From Alicyclobacillus sp. ALC3 (GTDB lineage Bacteria; Bacillota; Bacilli; Alicyclobacillales; Alicyclobacillaceae), in contig NZ_CP066784.1 in the NCBI RefSeq assembly GCF_028751195.1, positions 744,001-808,000 on the forward strand: DNA of 64,000 nt, written 5' to 3'. The first letter of the stretch is position 1; every line of letters starts with the position of its first letter. Below the pieces are notes generated by a model. The model was not told where the DNA came from, searched no databases, and saw nothing but the letters and a program-made list of their open reading frames with translations. This document shows, piece after piece, positions 8,232-16,171 of the stretch. The translations under genes and the position numbers were made by a program.

Positions 8232-9549
8232 GTCCCCCACCCCTTTCGTCCTCTCCCAACTCTTCCGCCTGCGCGGTCAGCCAATCGACCCAGGCGCCAG
8301 GCGCTGCGTTGTTCATATCGTCTTCGCACGCATATCGCGTGGCGTCGATTGCATGATTCGCGGCGTCCTCTAGTCGGTTTTTCAAGTTGCCGTCGCGGTC
8401 CGTCTGGTAGTCGATGTCCTCGAACTCCTTGGCGGTGTTCGGTGTTCGGTGAGGGTCAATGATGATCTCGTCCAAGTCATCGAGCCACTTCTCGCCGTAC
8501 TCGACAGACCCTTGACCTTTCTTCGCGCCCTTCATTTTCACGCCAAGGTCTTTCATCTCGTCGATTGACTTTGGCTCCGCGCTGTCGGCTGTGCTCATAA
8601 GTGCCGCGTAGCCTCGCTCTTTCAAGATGTCAGCCACCGCGCGGTTGGACAGCTTCACACCATAGATTTCATCCATCGCGTAGAGGCGTCGACGTGTCTT
8701 GTCATAATGCCATCGCACGAAGGCGAAAGGGTCCGCACCATATCCCCAGTCGACGCCCTGTCGGATGTTATCGAATGTGGCGATCTCATCGTCTGAAATG
8801 TCACGGAACGTCAGGTTTGTGAAAGGGATAATGCCACTGCCAATAGGCTTACCTTCAAACTCCCATTCATAGCGCATAGGGTTTTTCTTTTGAACATGTG
8901 CAGCTTCTTGTTTGAACGCCTCAGATGTGTGCGGGTTCTCGTGATATGTGGAATGGTGAATGTATGTGTTGTCCGGGACGAAGTGGCTCTCAAATTTTTT
9001 GTTCACCCAACTCTGCTTACGCTTGGGCGGATTGTAACTGAAAAAGATTTTGTATCGCAAGTCACCCGGCAATTCGGCGCGAACCACCGAGTTGACAATG
9101 GTCGAGATGTCTTCCTCCGTCAAGAACTCAGCCAGTTCTTCGACCCACATGATTGCAATCGGGTAGCGGCTTGTCTTAATGGATTTGATCTTTGCCGGGT
9201 CATCAGCACCCCGAAACAAGATATAGTTGCCGCGCGGTAGGTAGGTGAGTTTGAGTGGGCTCTTGTTGACCTTCCATAGATGTCGCACGCCTAAATAGTC
9301 AATTGCCCACAACAACTGCTCGTAGACCGATTCCTGCAACGTCTGGCCGACCTTGCGAAGACAGAGCGCATTGATGGGGTTTTTCATCATGTCCACAACT
9401 ATCATGATGCTGATGTGCGTGGACTTCGACGAGTTACGTCCGCCTTTGAATACGTAGTATAGATGCTCGGCGTGTTTTACCGCGTGCCATGCGTTGCGGA
9501 ATGCCGGAAGAATCTTGTCGCTCAGCCTCACGTCATTCATTGGGGACAT
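8215..9549 (-). CDS. terL: Terminase large subunit, PBSX/Terminase_3 type
   Basis: A 444-residue DNA packaging motor. The N-terminal ATPase shows a Walker A loop GGRNSSKS (about residues 36-43) and a Walker B IMWVEEL (about 133-139). The C-terminal nuclease shows acidic residues in GVDWGYGADP, TADSAEP and NHAIDATRY. It would cut concatemeric DNA and pump it through the portal. Length is normal. Its start overlaps the terS stop; an ATG nine bases downstream is the alternative start. Confidence 0.92.
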   Translation of the reverse strand: MSPMNDVRLSDKILPAFRNAWHAVKHAEHLYYVFKGGRNSSKSTHISIMIVVDMMKNPINALCLRKVGQTLQESVYEQLLWAIDYLGVRHLWKVNKSPLKLTYLPRGNYILFRGADDPAKIKSIKTSRYPIAIMWVEELAEFLTEEDISTIVNSVVRAELPGDLRYKIFFSYNPPKRKQSWVNKKFESHFVPDNTYIHHSTYHENPHTSEAFKQEAAHVQKKNPMRYEWEFEGKPIGSGIIPFTNLTFRDISDDEIATFDNIRQGVDWGYGADPFAFVRWHYDKTRRRLYAMDEIYGVKLSNRAVADILKERGYAALMSTADSAEPKSIDEMKDLGVKMKGAKKGQGSVEYGEKWLDDLDEIIIDPHRTPNTAKEFEDIDYQTDRDGNLKNRLEDAANHAIDATRYACEDDMNNAAPGAWVDWLTAQAEELGEDERGGGHGDAD

Positions 9550-10027
9550 CGTCTACGAACCGCACAAGCACATCTGCGTTCAGATTGACGTTATCCTTCC
9601 CGAACATGCCGAGGTGTCTGCCGAGCAGTTCAAGTGCGCGCATGCGGTCGTTGAGCTTAACTTCCTTGCTGACGATGCCTTTGATCTCCGTCTGCGTGAT
9701 AGACTGGACAATCGTTCCGTCTACCTCATCACTCGGACGAATGCGGATATTCCGGTCATCCCACTCGACCGTGTTTTTGATGTCGGCGAACGCTATCTTC
9801 GCCAGTTGATTCAGCACCATGTCCTGCGTGATTTCGGTACGCTGCTCGCGCTTGTGCATGGCCGCCGATATAGCGTCCGAAACTCTAGTTTTGCCTAGCA
9901 ATTGTGACGCAATCTTGTCTGCGTTCCTCTGACTGTAACCAGCTCGGATTGCAGCTTGGGTGGCATTGAGGTCAACGAGATACTCGCGCACGAAAGCCTG
10001 CTGTTTAGGCGTGAGCTTCCCGCTCAT
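9533..10027 (-). CDS. terS: Terminase small subunit
   Basis: A 164-residue protein starting at the ATG behind GGAGGTGACAGCGAG. The N-terminus, KLTPKQQAFVREYLVDLNATQAAIRAGYS, is the classic Terminase_2 (terS) opening: a helix-turn-helix that binds pac/cos DNA. The rest is helical, for oligomerisation (LNDRMRALELLGRHLGMF). It is followed directly by terL. Length fits the family. Confidence 0.9.
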   Translation of the reverse strand: MSGKLTPKQQAFVREYLVDLNATQAAIRAGYSQRNADKIASQLLGKTRVSDAISAAMHKREQRTEITQDMVLNQLAKIAFADIKNTVEWDDRNIRIRPSDEVDGTIVQSITQTEIKGIVSKEVKLNDRMRALELLGRHLGMFGKDNVNLNADVLVRFVDDVPNE

Positions 10028-10196
10028 CTCGCTGTCACCTCCGCTAGAAATCATTCCATGCCTAAAAAGTTTGGCGCCACACGTGAGCATGACGCCGCAG
10101 TGGGAAAGGGGTTGGCGTGTGCACGATGCCTGGCACACCAACGGGAGCGCGAGCCCGGTTTACTCGCGATGCCCTTAGGCAGCTCCCGTTGCTACG

Positions 10197-10361
10197 TCAG
10201 ATGCGTCGTGTGCGAATCACGCGCTTTGTCACTGTGTCCACATAGCCGGTCTTCGTCGCCGCCAGCACGCAGTTGCCGAACATGCACGAGCAAGTGGTTC
10301 CGGCGCGTTTGGACAGCCAGTCGCATTGGACGCCATTCTGGCACGGTAGAGTCTCAGCCAT
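10197..10361 (-). CDS. Small Cys-rich phage protein
   Basis: A 54-residue protein from the ATG behind GGTGAGGGTGACGAG. It has five Cys in CQNGVQC and TTCSCMFGNC, suggesting metal binding, and a basic tail (VIRTRRI). No family is recognised. It sits upstream of terS. Confidence 0.45.
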   Translation of the reverse strand: MAETLPCQNGVQCDWLSKRAGTTCSCMFGNCVLAATKTGYVDTVTKRVIRTRRI

Positions 10362-10458
10362 CTCGTCACCCTCACCTAAGGATGAGCGCGAACCACGCCG
10401 ATCCGCGCTCAATGTATAGTTAGGTCACGCGGGTCGGGCGCGCGGCCTGGCATGCGGT

Positions 10459-10713
10459 TTACTCTGCAGGCGTAAAGTCGACGAAGAATTCTTTGTGCAA
10501 CTCGAATTGATTGAATGCATCCGGATTCACTATTGTCATGTTGATTCCAGCGCCTGGCGTCCATTTGCCGAAAATGTGATTTTCCTCTGTGGCATTTCCT
10601 TCGCGCCCATCTTCGCTCGTGAATACACCGTACAAGGTAACTTGTTTCGCTGGCTTGCCGTCGTATTCACAATCAGCAACGCCCGCAACAAAGAATTTTG
10701 AACGCACCGCCAT
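10459..10713 (-). CDS. Hypothetical phage protein, beta-rich
   Basis: An 84-residue protein starting at ATG behind GGGTGGTCGAGA. It is almost all predicted beta strand (SKFFVAGVADCEYDGKPAKQVTLYGVFTS ... MTIVNPDAFNQFELHKEFFV cut short here), a pattern seen in small phage proteins near the late switch. Function unknown. Confidence 0.5.
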   Translation of the reverse strand: MAVRSKFFVAGVADCEYDGKPAKQVTLYGVFTSEDGREGNATEENHIFGKWTPGAGINMTIVNPDAFNQFELHKEFFVDFTPAE

Positions 10714-10746
10714 TCTCGACCACCCTTTCTGTTGTCATATCAACGC

Positions 10747-10771
10747 AAAAACGCCCGCTTTCGCGAGCGCC
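10747..10771 (-). terminator. Terminator after arpU
   Basis: On the minus strand an eight-pair GC-rich stem (GCGCTCGC / GCGGGCGT) closes on GAAA and is followed by TTTTTG. It lies between arpU and the next gene, where early transcription would end before late genes. Confidence 0.65.
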
Positions 10772-10908
10772 TCTGCAGCCTGGGTCAATGAAGTTCTTCC
10801 GAGTTCCCTCGATTGCGGACATATTTGTCCTTGTGCCCATTGTACTGCCGATTTTCCGCCCAATCCCTCGTGAGAATGTCGCTGATTTATCGTCAAAAAC
10901 CCGCGTTT

Positions 10909-11478
10909 TCAGCAGGTTTCAAATTGCACGATCCGAAACGCCTCGGCCAGTGTCAGTACAGCCTTGGCTTTCTCCTCTTGATAGTAGGTCTCGCCGACGT
11001 ACCAGCCGCTGTCCCTTAGGTGTCGATGCGTCGCTATGTCACTCGGCCTGCGTCCATCCCTGCTGCCGGGCGTGTCAGGCGTCATGTATTGATGCGTGAT
11101 GATATCGCGCTGATATGCAGGCAGGTGGTCAACTCTTCGCTCGACGTCCTCGCAAAACGCGCGGTCTCGTCGGTCTTGCTCAGTCACGACACGCCATGTG
11201 CCGTCGGCCTCGGGACGGACGACGGTTGACCCACCACGCGGGGCAGAAGAGTAGACGCGACTCACGTGGATATCGTCCGGGTCCATCGCGTCCTCGTAGC
11301 CACGGCGCGCCTTTGATGGCTCGGCGTGCGGCACGATGTCCATGCTCAGCCGTAGTCGCTTTTGGCGATACACGCCGAAGTACGCCCGGACTGCGCGCCG
11401 GGTTGCTGTGCGGTCTACCCGAGGTAATCCGAGGTCAGCGTATATCTCTATCTCGATTTTCCGGGTTGCTGCCAACAT
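10909..11478 (-). CDS. arpU: ArpU-family phage late transcription regulator
   Basis: A 189-residue protein starting at ATG behind GGGGAG. The layout matches ArpU/RinA-type regulators: an N-terminal helix with the TATRRAVRAYFGVYRQKRLRL segment, a central linker, then a sigma-like C-terminal helix-turn-helix (AYQRDIITHQYM, GWYVGETYYQEEKAKAVLTL). In Firmicute phages such proteins turn on packaging and head genes. Position between early genes and terS, followed by a terminator, fits this. Confidence 0.75.
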   Translation of the reverse strand: MLAATRKIEIEIYADLGLPRVDRTATRRAVRAYFGVYRQKRLRLSMDIVPHAEPSKARRGYEDAMDPDDIHVSRVYSSAPRGGSTVVRPEADGTWRVVTEQDRRDRAFCEDVERRVDHLPAYQRDIITHQYMTPDTPGSRDGRRPSDIATHRHLRDSGWYVGETYYQEEKAKAVLTLAEAFRIVQFETC

Positions 11479-11532
11479 GTATCACACTCCCCTATTCGTG
11501 GTACAATATTTGACAGCAATACCGTCTTCTTT

Positions 11533-11556
11533 GCCCCGCTTGCGCGGGGCATTTTT
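11533..11556 (+). terminator. Terminator-like hairpin facing against the operon
   Basis: GCCCCGC and GCGGGGC pair around TTGC and are followed by ATTTTT on the plus strand. All nearby genes are on the minus strand, so it would stop antisense transcription, or serve only as a hairpin in the minus-strand mRNA upstream of arpU. Confidence 0.5.
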
Positions 11557-11560
11557 CTAC

Positions 11561-11743
11561 TTAACCCCGATACTTCTCATCTCCCGCAAACCTCTGCTCC
11601 CGCTTCGGTGTCGGCATCGCGCGGTACTTCTCCAGCTCCTCCGGCGGCATCTGATACGTGTGCACCGGTGGTGTCGGCTCTTTCCTCTGCTTACTGCGCG
11701 GTACTGGTGTTGCGCGGTTGTGCGTGATGTTGCCGACTAACAT
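11561..11743 (-). CDS. Small hypothetical phage protein
   Basis: A 60-residue, basic, Pro-rich protein (ATPVPRSKQRKEPTPPVH). Its ATG overlaps the end of the preceding gene by 7 bases. No domain is recognised; probably disordered. Confidence 0.4.
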   Translation of the reverse strand: MLVGNITHNRATPVPRSKQRKEPTPPVHTYQMPPEELEKYRAMPTPKREQRFAGDEKYRG

Positions 11744-12039
11744 AGCCTCACAGCCTTCCCGAATACGCCACCCGCGCGTGGTTGGATGCGGCCACGTCTT
11801 GCACGGTCAATCGCGAGGATTGCCACCTCGTCAGCGTCGCGCCCGAGCACCTCGGCAATCTCCGCGAGAGGCACATCGTCACGCCATGCGGCGTCAAACT
11901 TGCGGACATCGGCCACACTCCACACCAGGTCCATGTCCTCGCCTGCGAGATAGAGAGACCGGCGACTGTTCACCATCGTGCGCTCAGCGCTTCGGTCGGC
12001 ACGGTTTGCGCGGTCCATAGCCGGGTCTAATGCGCTCAT
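11737..12039 (-). CDS. Hypothetical phage protein with possible helix-turn-helix
   Basis: A 100-residue protein starting at an ATG that forms an ATGA overlap with the yopX stop, behind GGTGGTGGA. The segment FDAAWRDDVPLAEIAEVLGRDADEVAILAIDRAR (split here only for description) looks like a helix-turn-helix resembling small DNA-binding phage proteins. Function unknown. Confidence 0.45.
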   Translation of the reverse strand: MSALDPAMDRANRADRSAERTMVNSRRSLYLAGEDMDLVWSVADVRKFDAAWRDDVPLAEIAEVLGRDADEVAILAIDRARRGRIQPRAGGVFGKAVRLC

Positions 12040-12473
12040 TCCACCACCGCCAACAGCTCCGGTGTGGCGTAGATGTCGCCGATGACTTCGATGTCCGTTG
12101 TGATGCTAGTGAGCGGATCGAAGATAATCGGCAGGCCAACAACGAAACTTGTGTCCGGCTTTGAAATGTCACGTGCTTCCCATCCTGCGCCTCGCCACTC
12201 AATAACTGCCGTGTAAGGCTCAATGGCGCTCGTTGCCATGACGACGACACGAACAATGTCACCCTCGTAAATCTCCACGCCGTTCTTGTCTCGCAGTCCG
12301 GTGTATTCACCAATGGTCTCAGGACGAACTTGGAACGCAAACGGTGCCCCGGCGCTATTTGAGATGTACGTGCCCGCCTCGACGGTTCTTCGTGGTTCCG
12401 TAACCACGCTCACGTAGCCGTAATGCCACTCGCCGTATGTGATGCCCATGCCACGAAACTTGATCTCTCTCAT
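12036..12473 (-). CDS. yopX: YopX-family phage protein
   Basis: A 145-residue protein. The start is the ATG of MREIKFRG, in an ATGA overlap with the recU stop. The opening MREIKFRG, the central IGEYTGLRDKNGVEIYEGDIV and the C-terminal IEVIGDIYATPELL are hallmarks of the YopX family, common in Firmicute phages and of unknown biochemical role. The sequence is normal in length. Confidence 0.85.
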   Translation of the reverse strand: MREIKFRGMGITYGEWHYGYVSVVTEPRRTVEAGTYISNSAGAPFAFQVRPETIGEYTGLRDKNGVEIYEGDIVRVVVMATSAIEPYTAVIEWRGAGWEARDISKPDTSFVVGLPIIFDPLTSITTDIEVIGDIYATPELLAVVE

Positions 12474-13039
12474 CCCACAACCACCTCCGTCTGCCGCAAC
12501 AGCTCGTCCACTGTCGCCAAATAGTCCAACACCACGCCGCGCCCACTCTGCAGCTTGTAGCACATCACTTGCACGTCCTCGTACGGTATCGACTTACGCC
12601 CACCACTTGCACCTGCGTCCCATGCGTCAATGACCATCTTCGCCGGCGCGTAATAGATCTCGTGAAGCTGGCTGAATTCCAGAATGACAAAGCAGATTGC
12701 GCCGGCCGCCATGCAACTGCGTAGGTGTTCCACCTGGTGCGAGTGAATGTTGTCGAGCGGGAAGCGCGTCTTTTCGCGCGTCGCCTTCGCCTCAAACTCC
12801 AGTGCGTGGCCGCGGTAGACGCCACTGTAGTCGACGGTTGACTTGGCCTCGAGGAACCCGGAGATTATCCGAGTTCCCTGCGTGCGCAGAATCTTCACTG
12901 GCACCGGACGTTTGTGAATGACGGCCACGCCTCGCGCCATGTACTGCTCGTTTGCGCGGTTGAGCAGTTCCTCGAGCGCCATGCCACGGTTCGCTTGGCT
13001 TGCGCTATTCCGCGGTGTCGCTGACAGTCGCTTGCCCAT
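12470..13039 (-). CDS. recU: Holliday junction resolvase RecU
   Basis: A 189-residue nuclease that cuts four-way DNA junctions and can resolve phage recombination intermediates. RecU motifs are present: NRGMALEELLNRANEQY, HKRPVPVKIL, STVDYSGVYRGHALEFEAKAT (catalytic Asp and Glu-x-Lys) and NIHSHQVEHLRSC. The ATG follows GGAGGCGATGACCG. Its 5' end overlaps the preceding gene by 35 bases. It probably works with RecT and the Rad50-like ATPase encoded upstream. Confidence 0.88.
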   Translation of the reverse strand: MGKRLSATPRNSASQANRGMALEELLNRANEQYMARGVAVIHKRPVPVKILRTQGTRIISGFLEAKSTVDYSGVYRGHALEFEAKATREKTRFPLDNIHSHQVEHLRSCMAAGAICFVILEFSQLHEIYYAPAKMVIDAWDAGASGGRKSIPYEDVQVMCYKLQSGRGVVLDYLATVDELLRQTEVVVG

Positions 13040-13322
13040 CGGTCATCGCCTCCAGTTCCTTCAGCGCAAGGAGCGCGTGCTGAATCTGCGAGAATTTGCT
13101 GTTCTTCTCCGAGCGGTACAGCCACTCAAGAGCCCCCAACCTCGCCTTGTCCACCACGGCGATGCCAGCCCGTTCGAGCATCTGACTCGACCCAAGCACG
13201 ACAGACGCCGCATCGAACGCTTCTCGTTCCACGTCCACCCACTGCTCCTCGTACATTTCCCAGTGCTCCAGCGCGACTTGGAGGTGTTCGCGAAGCTGGG
13301 CAATCACGGTTGTCGCATCCAT
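13005..13322 (-). CDS. Hypothetical phage protein, helical
   Basis: A 105-residue helical protein (VIAQLREHLQVALEHWEMYEEQW ... SQMLERAGI, in part). Start ATG forms a TAATG overlap with the previous stop, indicating coupled translation. No family is recognised. Confidence 0.5.
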   Translation of the reverse strand: MDATTVIAQLREHLQVALEHWEMYEEQWVDVEREAFDAASVVLGSSQMLERAGIAVVDKARLGALEWLYRSEKNSKFSQIQHALLALKELEAMTDGQATVSDTAE

Positions 13323-13513
13323 TACGCCGCATCACCGCCAGGCTTCAGGCCGTCGAGAATCCTGTAGAACTGCTTGTTCCGTCGCCGTTGCCACTTGCGG
13401 GACTTGCACTTACGGAACGGCGGACAATTTTCAAGTTCCTGAGCCGCCCGAATGGCTGGCATTACATCGTCTAGACTTTCTTGTATCGCATATAGGTACG
13501 GCCAGATATGCAT
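13322..13513 (-). CDS. Small basic hypothetical phage protein
   Basis: A 63-residue protein with a TGATG overlap to the preceding stop. The C-terminal half is strongly basic (FRKCKSRKWQRRRNKQF), suggesting nucleic-acid binding. Not recognised. Confidence 0.45.
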   Translation of the reverse strand: MHIWPYLYAIQESLDDVMPAIRAAQELENCPPFRKCKSRKWQRRRNKQFYRILDGLKPGGDAA

Positions 13514-13995
13514 CACGCCGTCTCACCCCTATCCGGCCAGTGCGCCTCGCAGTATACATGGCTGCCGTCTGCATCTTCGACGAAGAAGTCCTCGCCGCGC
13601 ATCTGGTCAAGCGGTCGACCGCATACGTCGCAGTGCTCGATGTCGTCCCCCTCCACGTACAAGTCCCCAATCGTCCAGCACCGTCTCGGTGGCTCAAGCC
13701 CCGGCACACCCGGGTACACATCTGCATCCACGAGTGCCAGGTCTCCGTCGCACAGCCCGTCGATGACCATTTGCCGACTGCTCCAAGGGATGGGGGTGCT
13801 CACTTGCTTGGCGTCGCGCCTGCGAATGCAGTCGTCACACAGCGTCGGGCTCATTTGCGGGTGAAACTTGCTCCCGCATTTGCGACAAGTCCATTGCCGC
13901 GGCTGAACCTTGCGTGCCTTTGGTGGTTCCATCACTTGCGCGGCAGCCGCTAGCACCATCGACGCCGCCGCAATGCCTGTCAGGGTCCGTTTCAT
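13513..13995 (-). CDS. Zinc-finger-like phage protein with hydrophobic N-terminus
   Basis: A 160-residue protein starting at ATG behind GAGGTGAGGACG. Residues 1-25 (MKRTLTGIAAASMVLAAAAQ) look like a signal or membrane segment. They are followed by Cys pairs CRKCGSKF and LCDDC, and later CDVCGRPL and a Cys-x2-His near the end, giving two probable zinc sites. A secreted or membrane-tethered zinc-ribbon protein is odd for a phage early gene. Function unknown. Confidence 0.5.
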   Translation of the reverse strand: MKRTLTGIAAASMVLAAAAQVMEPPKARKVQPRQWTCRKCGSKFHPQMSPTLCDDCIRRRDAKQVSTPIPWSSRQMVIDGLCDGDLALVDADVYPGVPGLEPPRRCWTIGDLYVEGDDIEHCDVCGRPLDQMRGEDFFVEDADGSHVYCEAHWPDRGETA

Positions 13996-14005
13996 CGTCC
14001 TCACC

Positions 14006-14176
14006 TCACTCCGTGATGTCCGCGTTTGTCACGGTGTGGCGCGGTGTAATGCGCGCCGAAACTCCGTCGTCCATCATGCCGTCATATACGGCCTGCGCTA
14101 AGGATCGTGTCCACGGTCCAGTTGCATGCCAGCCGTCATCACCTTTGAACCACACGACCCACAACTGCTCGTCCAC
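14006..14176 (-). CDS. Small hypothetical phage protein
   Basis: A 56-residue protein. I take GTG at 14176 as start: GGGAGGAGTGACAAAC precedes it, and the same initiation region precedes the next gene upstream. Contains WVVWFKGDDGWHATGPW, an aromatic-rich segment reminiscent of small YodL-like proteins. Function unknown. Confidence 0.45.
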   Translation of the reverse strand: MDEQLWVVWFKGDDGWHATGPWTRSLAQAVYDGMMDDGVSARITPRHTVTNADITE

Positions 14177-14181
14177 GTTTG

Positions 14182-14604
14182 TCACTCCTCCCGCCATACA
14201 GGTATCACGCGCGGGTCAGCGGGCCGGGGCACCGTCTGCTTTTGAATTTCCTCGTGCAACTTGTAGTTGAGCCACGATGGCCCTTTCCAGTTGACAACCT
14301 CGTGTGCCCTCAGTTCCGCCAGTCGCCAGTCAGTAACCATGCCAATGGACTTTCCAGTGCTCAGTTCGTCTATCACCCAACCTGCTCCGTTGTGATACAG
14401 GCCGAAGTCGAATCCCTCGACGCTGAACTGTTTGCCGATGACTTCTTTCCACCCGGTGTCCAGGTACGTGTAGAACGCGATGGTCGTCAGTAGCTCCAGC
14501 GCTTTAAGACCTTCTTCTGCGTCTCCGAGCATGTCCATGAGCATGGCGCATTCTGTGGCAGTTGCGCCCAATTGGTCACGCAACTCGTCGCTTGTCCGTT
14601 CCAC
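14182..14604 (-). CDS. Hypothetical phage protein
   Basis: A 140-residue protein from a GTG at 14604 behind GAGGGGAGTGACAAAC; an in-frame GTG nine bases earlier is the alternative. N-terminal helical half (ELRDQLGATATECAMLMDML), C-terminal mixed half with aromatic strands (FDFGLYHNGAGWVIDEL). No family is recognised. Confidence 0.5.
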   Translation of the reverse strand: MERTSDELRDQLGATATECAMLMDMLGDAEEGLKALELLTTIAFYTYLDTGWKEVIGKQFSVEGFDFGLYHNGAGWVIDELSTGKSIGMVTDWRLAELRAHEVVNWKGPSWLNYKLHEEIQKQTVPRPADPRVIPVWREE

Positions 14605-14618
14605 GTTTGTCACTCCCC

Positions 14619-14849
14619 TCAGATCGGCAACACCAGCTGCTCGCCGCCCCACTTCTGCTCCGACTCCAAGTCAATCGCGTGCGACAGGCCTTCCAGCACT
14701 TCGCGGTAGCGTAGATACTCAGGCAATGCGCCGTACCGCTCTGCATGCTGGCGTTGCATCCACTCAGGCTCTGCGAACGACACTGTTACCTTGGCTGAGA
14801 GTGCCTCCATCGCGACGTCGAGCGTGCGGTTCCAGTCGGCGGCGGTCAT
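14619..14849 (-). CDS. Small hypothetical phage protein
   Basis: A 76-residue protein, ATGA overlap with the preceding stop. Helical and acidic (YLRYREVLEGLSHAIDLESEQKW, partly). Ends GGEQLVLPI. Function unknown. Confidence 0.45.
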   Translation of the reverse strand: MTAADWNRTLDVAMEALSAKVTVSFAEPEWMQRQHAERYGALPEYLRYREVLEGLSHAIDLESEQKWGGEQLVLPI

Positions 14850-15688
14850 TCCTCATCCACCACCCAGAACTTCGCTGGCGGTTGCTCTTTGGTGAAGTAA
14901 CCACCGGGCCCGCGCATACTCACGAGGGAACATAACTCTTTCGGCGTTCTCGCCTCGCGAATGAATTGCGTGTAAAGCTCTCGGTAGTACGTGGCATCCC
15001 GACGTATAGGCTGTGCAATGAACCATCCATCGTGCCCGGACCTCTGTTCAATCCAACGCATCCGACAAATTAAGGCCTCGCGTGCGTCCGGCTCAGTCTC
15101 CAACACCGTCGATTCGATGAACTTCCGAGCTTCCTGCGAGAGCGCCAGCTTGCATGACCACCCGTTTTCCTCAGCCAGAAAGTCTGCGAGGGTTGTGGTC
15201 TCTTCGATGGCCTCGCGCCATGCACTTGAGACAATCGGGTGCCACTCCAACGCGTGTTGCGGGTATTCGCTCGTAAACGACTGGTAATAGGCGAGTCGTT
15301 CCGGGAACTTCATCGTCTTGAAAGCCTCAACCAATCGCGGCTTGACGGACGCTTTGTCGGGCATCTGAAACGCCTCGTCGCGACCAAGGTAAGTCCACTG
15401 GTCGCGGTACGGGTCGAAGTGTGTCCAGTCCTCTCGACTGTCCCGGTACCCGTCCGAGTGCTTTACGTTCGACCGCCTCACCCAGTGCCATAGTCGAAAC
15501 TCTTTTCGGTTGTCCCAGAACCCGCGCAGTCCTGTGCAGACGCCGTCGAATTCAACTCCGTTGTTCCAGTGGACATGGACTCTGTCGCCGAGTCTCAGCG
15601 ATTCCGGGTCCGGGTTGTCCTTGGCGAGTTCCTCGCGCTCAAGCGACTCTGCATAGTCGAACAGGTCGAGTTGTACTGCCACATTCAC
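14846..15688 (-). CDS. Hypothetical phage protein with N-terminal sliding-clamp motif
   Basis: A 280-residue protein beginning MNVAVQLDLFDYAE. QLDLF at residues 6-10 is a perfect bacterial beta-clamp-binding pentapeptide (consensus QL[SD]LF), so the protein may bind the host DNA polymerase clamp. A small beta domain follows (RLGDRVHVHWNNGVEFDGVC), then a helical body with many Trp and Tyr. No catalytic motif is recognised. It sits in the replication/recombination part of the early operon. Confidence 0.5.
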   Translation of the reverse strand: MNVAVQLDLFDYAESLEREELAKDNPDPESLRLGDRVHVHWNNGVEFDGVCTGLRGFWDNRKEFRLWHWVRRSNVKHSDGYRDSREDWTHFDPYRDQWTYLGRDEAFQMPDKASVKPRLVEAFKTMKFPERLAYYQSFTSEYPQHALEWHPIVSSAWREAIEETTTLADFLAEENGWSCKLALSQEARKFIESTVLETEPDAREALICRMRWIEQRSGHDGWFIAQPIRRDATYYRELYTQFIREARTPKELCSLVSMRGPGGYFTKEQPPAKFWVVDEE

Positions 15689-16138
15689 TCACCTCGCATA
15701 CTCCAATTCTCTTTCCCTCGGCTTGTCCACGCGCTGGTAGGCAATCTCCACGCCCTGGCGCCTCATCTTGCATATCTCCCGCTGCAGGCCCCATGGCGGC
15801 CGTCCAAGCGCGTACGCCAGGCTCAGCACATCGTCCTTCCCCCACCACTCCGCCAGGTACTTCAGATCCCGCTGCTTCCACGGCTTACCTGTGTTCGGGA
15901 AGTATGTAAGCCACTCGCCTGGCGCAATCTCCGAGAGGCCCGTGTACCGCTGCAGGATGCTTGCGCTGATGCGTACCGCGCGCCTTGCAACCGGCCGATG
16001 TGGCAACGGTTGACCAAGCGTGGCCTGTGTAGGCTCGCTCGGGAACAACAGCTCCATGAACGACATTTGCACACTGGTCAACTTGCCATCACCTGCCGGA
16101 TTTGGTAGAGTTGCTCCGACAGGAAAACTTTCGGTCAT
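15689..16138 (-). CDS. Putative DNA-binding phage protein
   Basis: A 149-residue protein. The C-terminal half (KQRDLKYLAEWWGKDDVLSL, then AYALGRPPWGLQREICKMR) looks like a helix-turn-helix of the type seen in phage proteins that scan with 'YALGR' repeats. The start codon follows GCGAGGGAA, part of which is the 3' arm of a hairpin, so initiation may be controlled. Exact role unknown. Confidence 0.5.
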   Translation of the reverse strand: MTESFPVGATLPNPAGDGKLTSVQMSFMELLFPSEPTQATLGQPLPHRPVARRAVRISASILQRYTGLSEIAPGEWLTYFPNTGKPWKQRDLKYLAEWWGKDDVLSLAYALGRPPWGLQREICKMRRQGVEIAYQRVDKPRERELEYAR

Positions 16139-16140
16139 TT

Positions 16141-16167
16141 CCCTCGCTCCGTAGGCGAGGGTTTTTT
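16141..16167 (+). terminator. Hairpin with plus-strand T-run over a minus-strand start site
   Basis: CCCTCGC and GCGAGGG pair around a seven-base loop. On the plus strand six T follow, as in a terminator, though no plus-strand gene lies nearby. On the minus strand the same hairpin covers the ribosome site of the gene starting at 16138. Confidence 0.5.
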
Positions 16168-16171
16168 GTGT

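Noticed and set aside
12355..12546. Extra small gene inside yopX
   Set aside because: Out-of-frame shadow; yopX and recU account for the region with an ATGA overlap.
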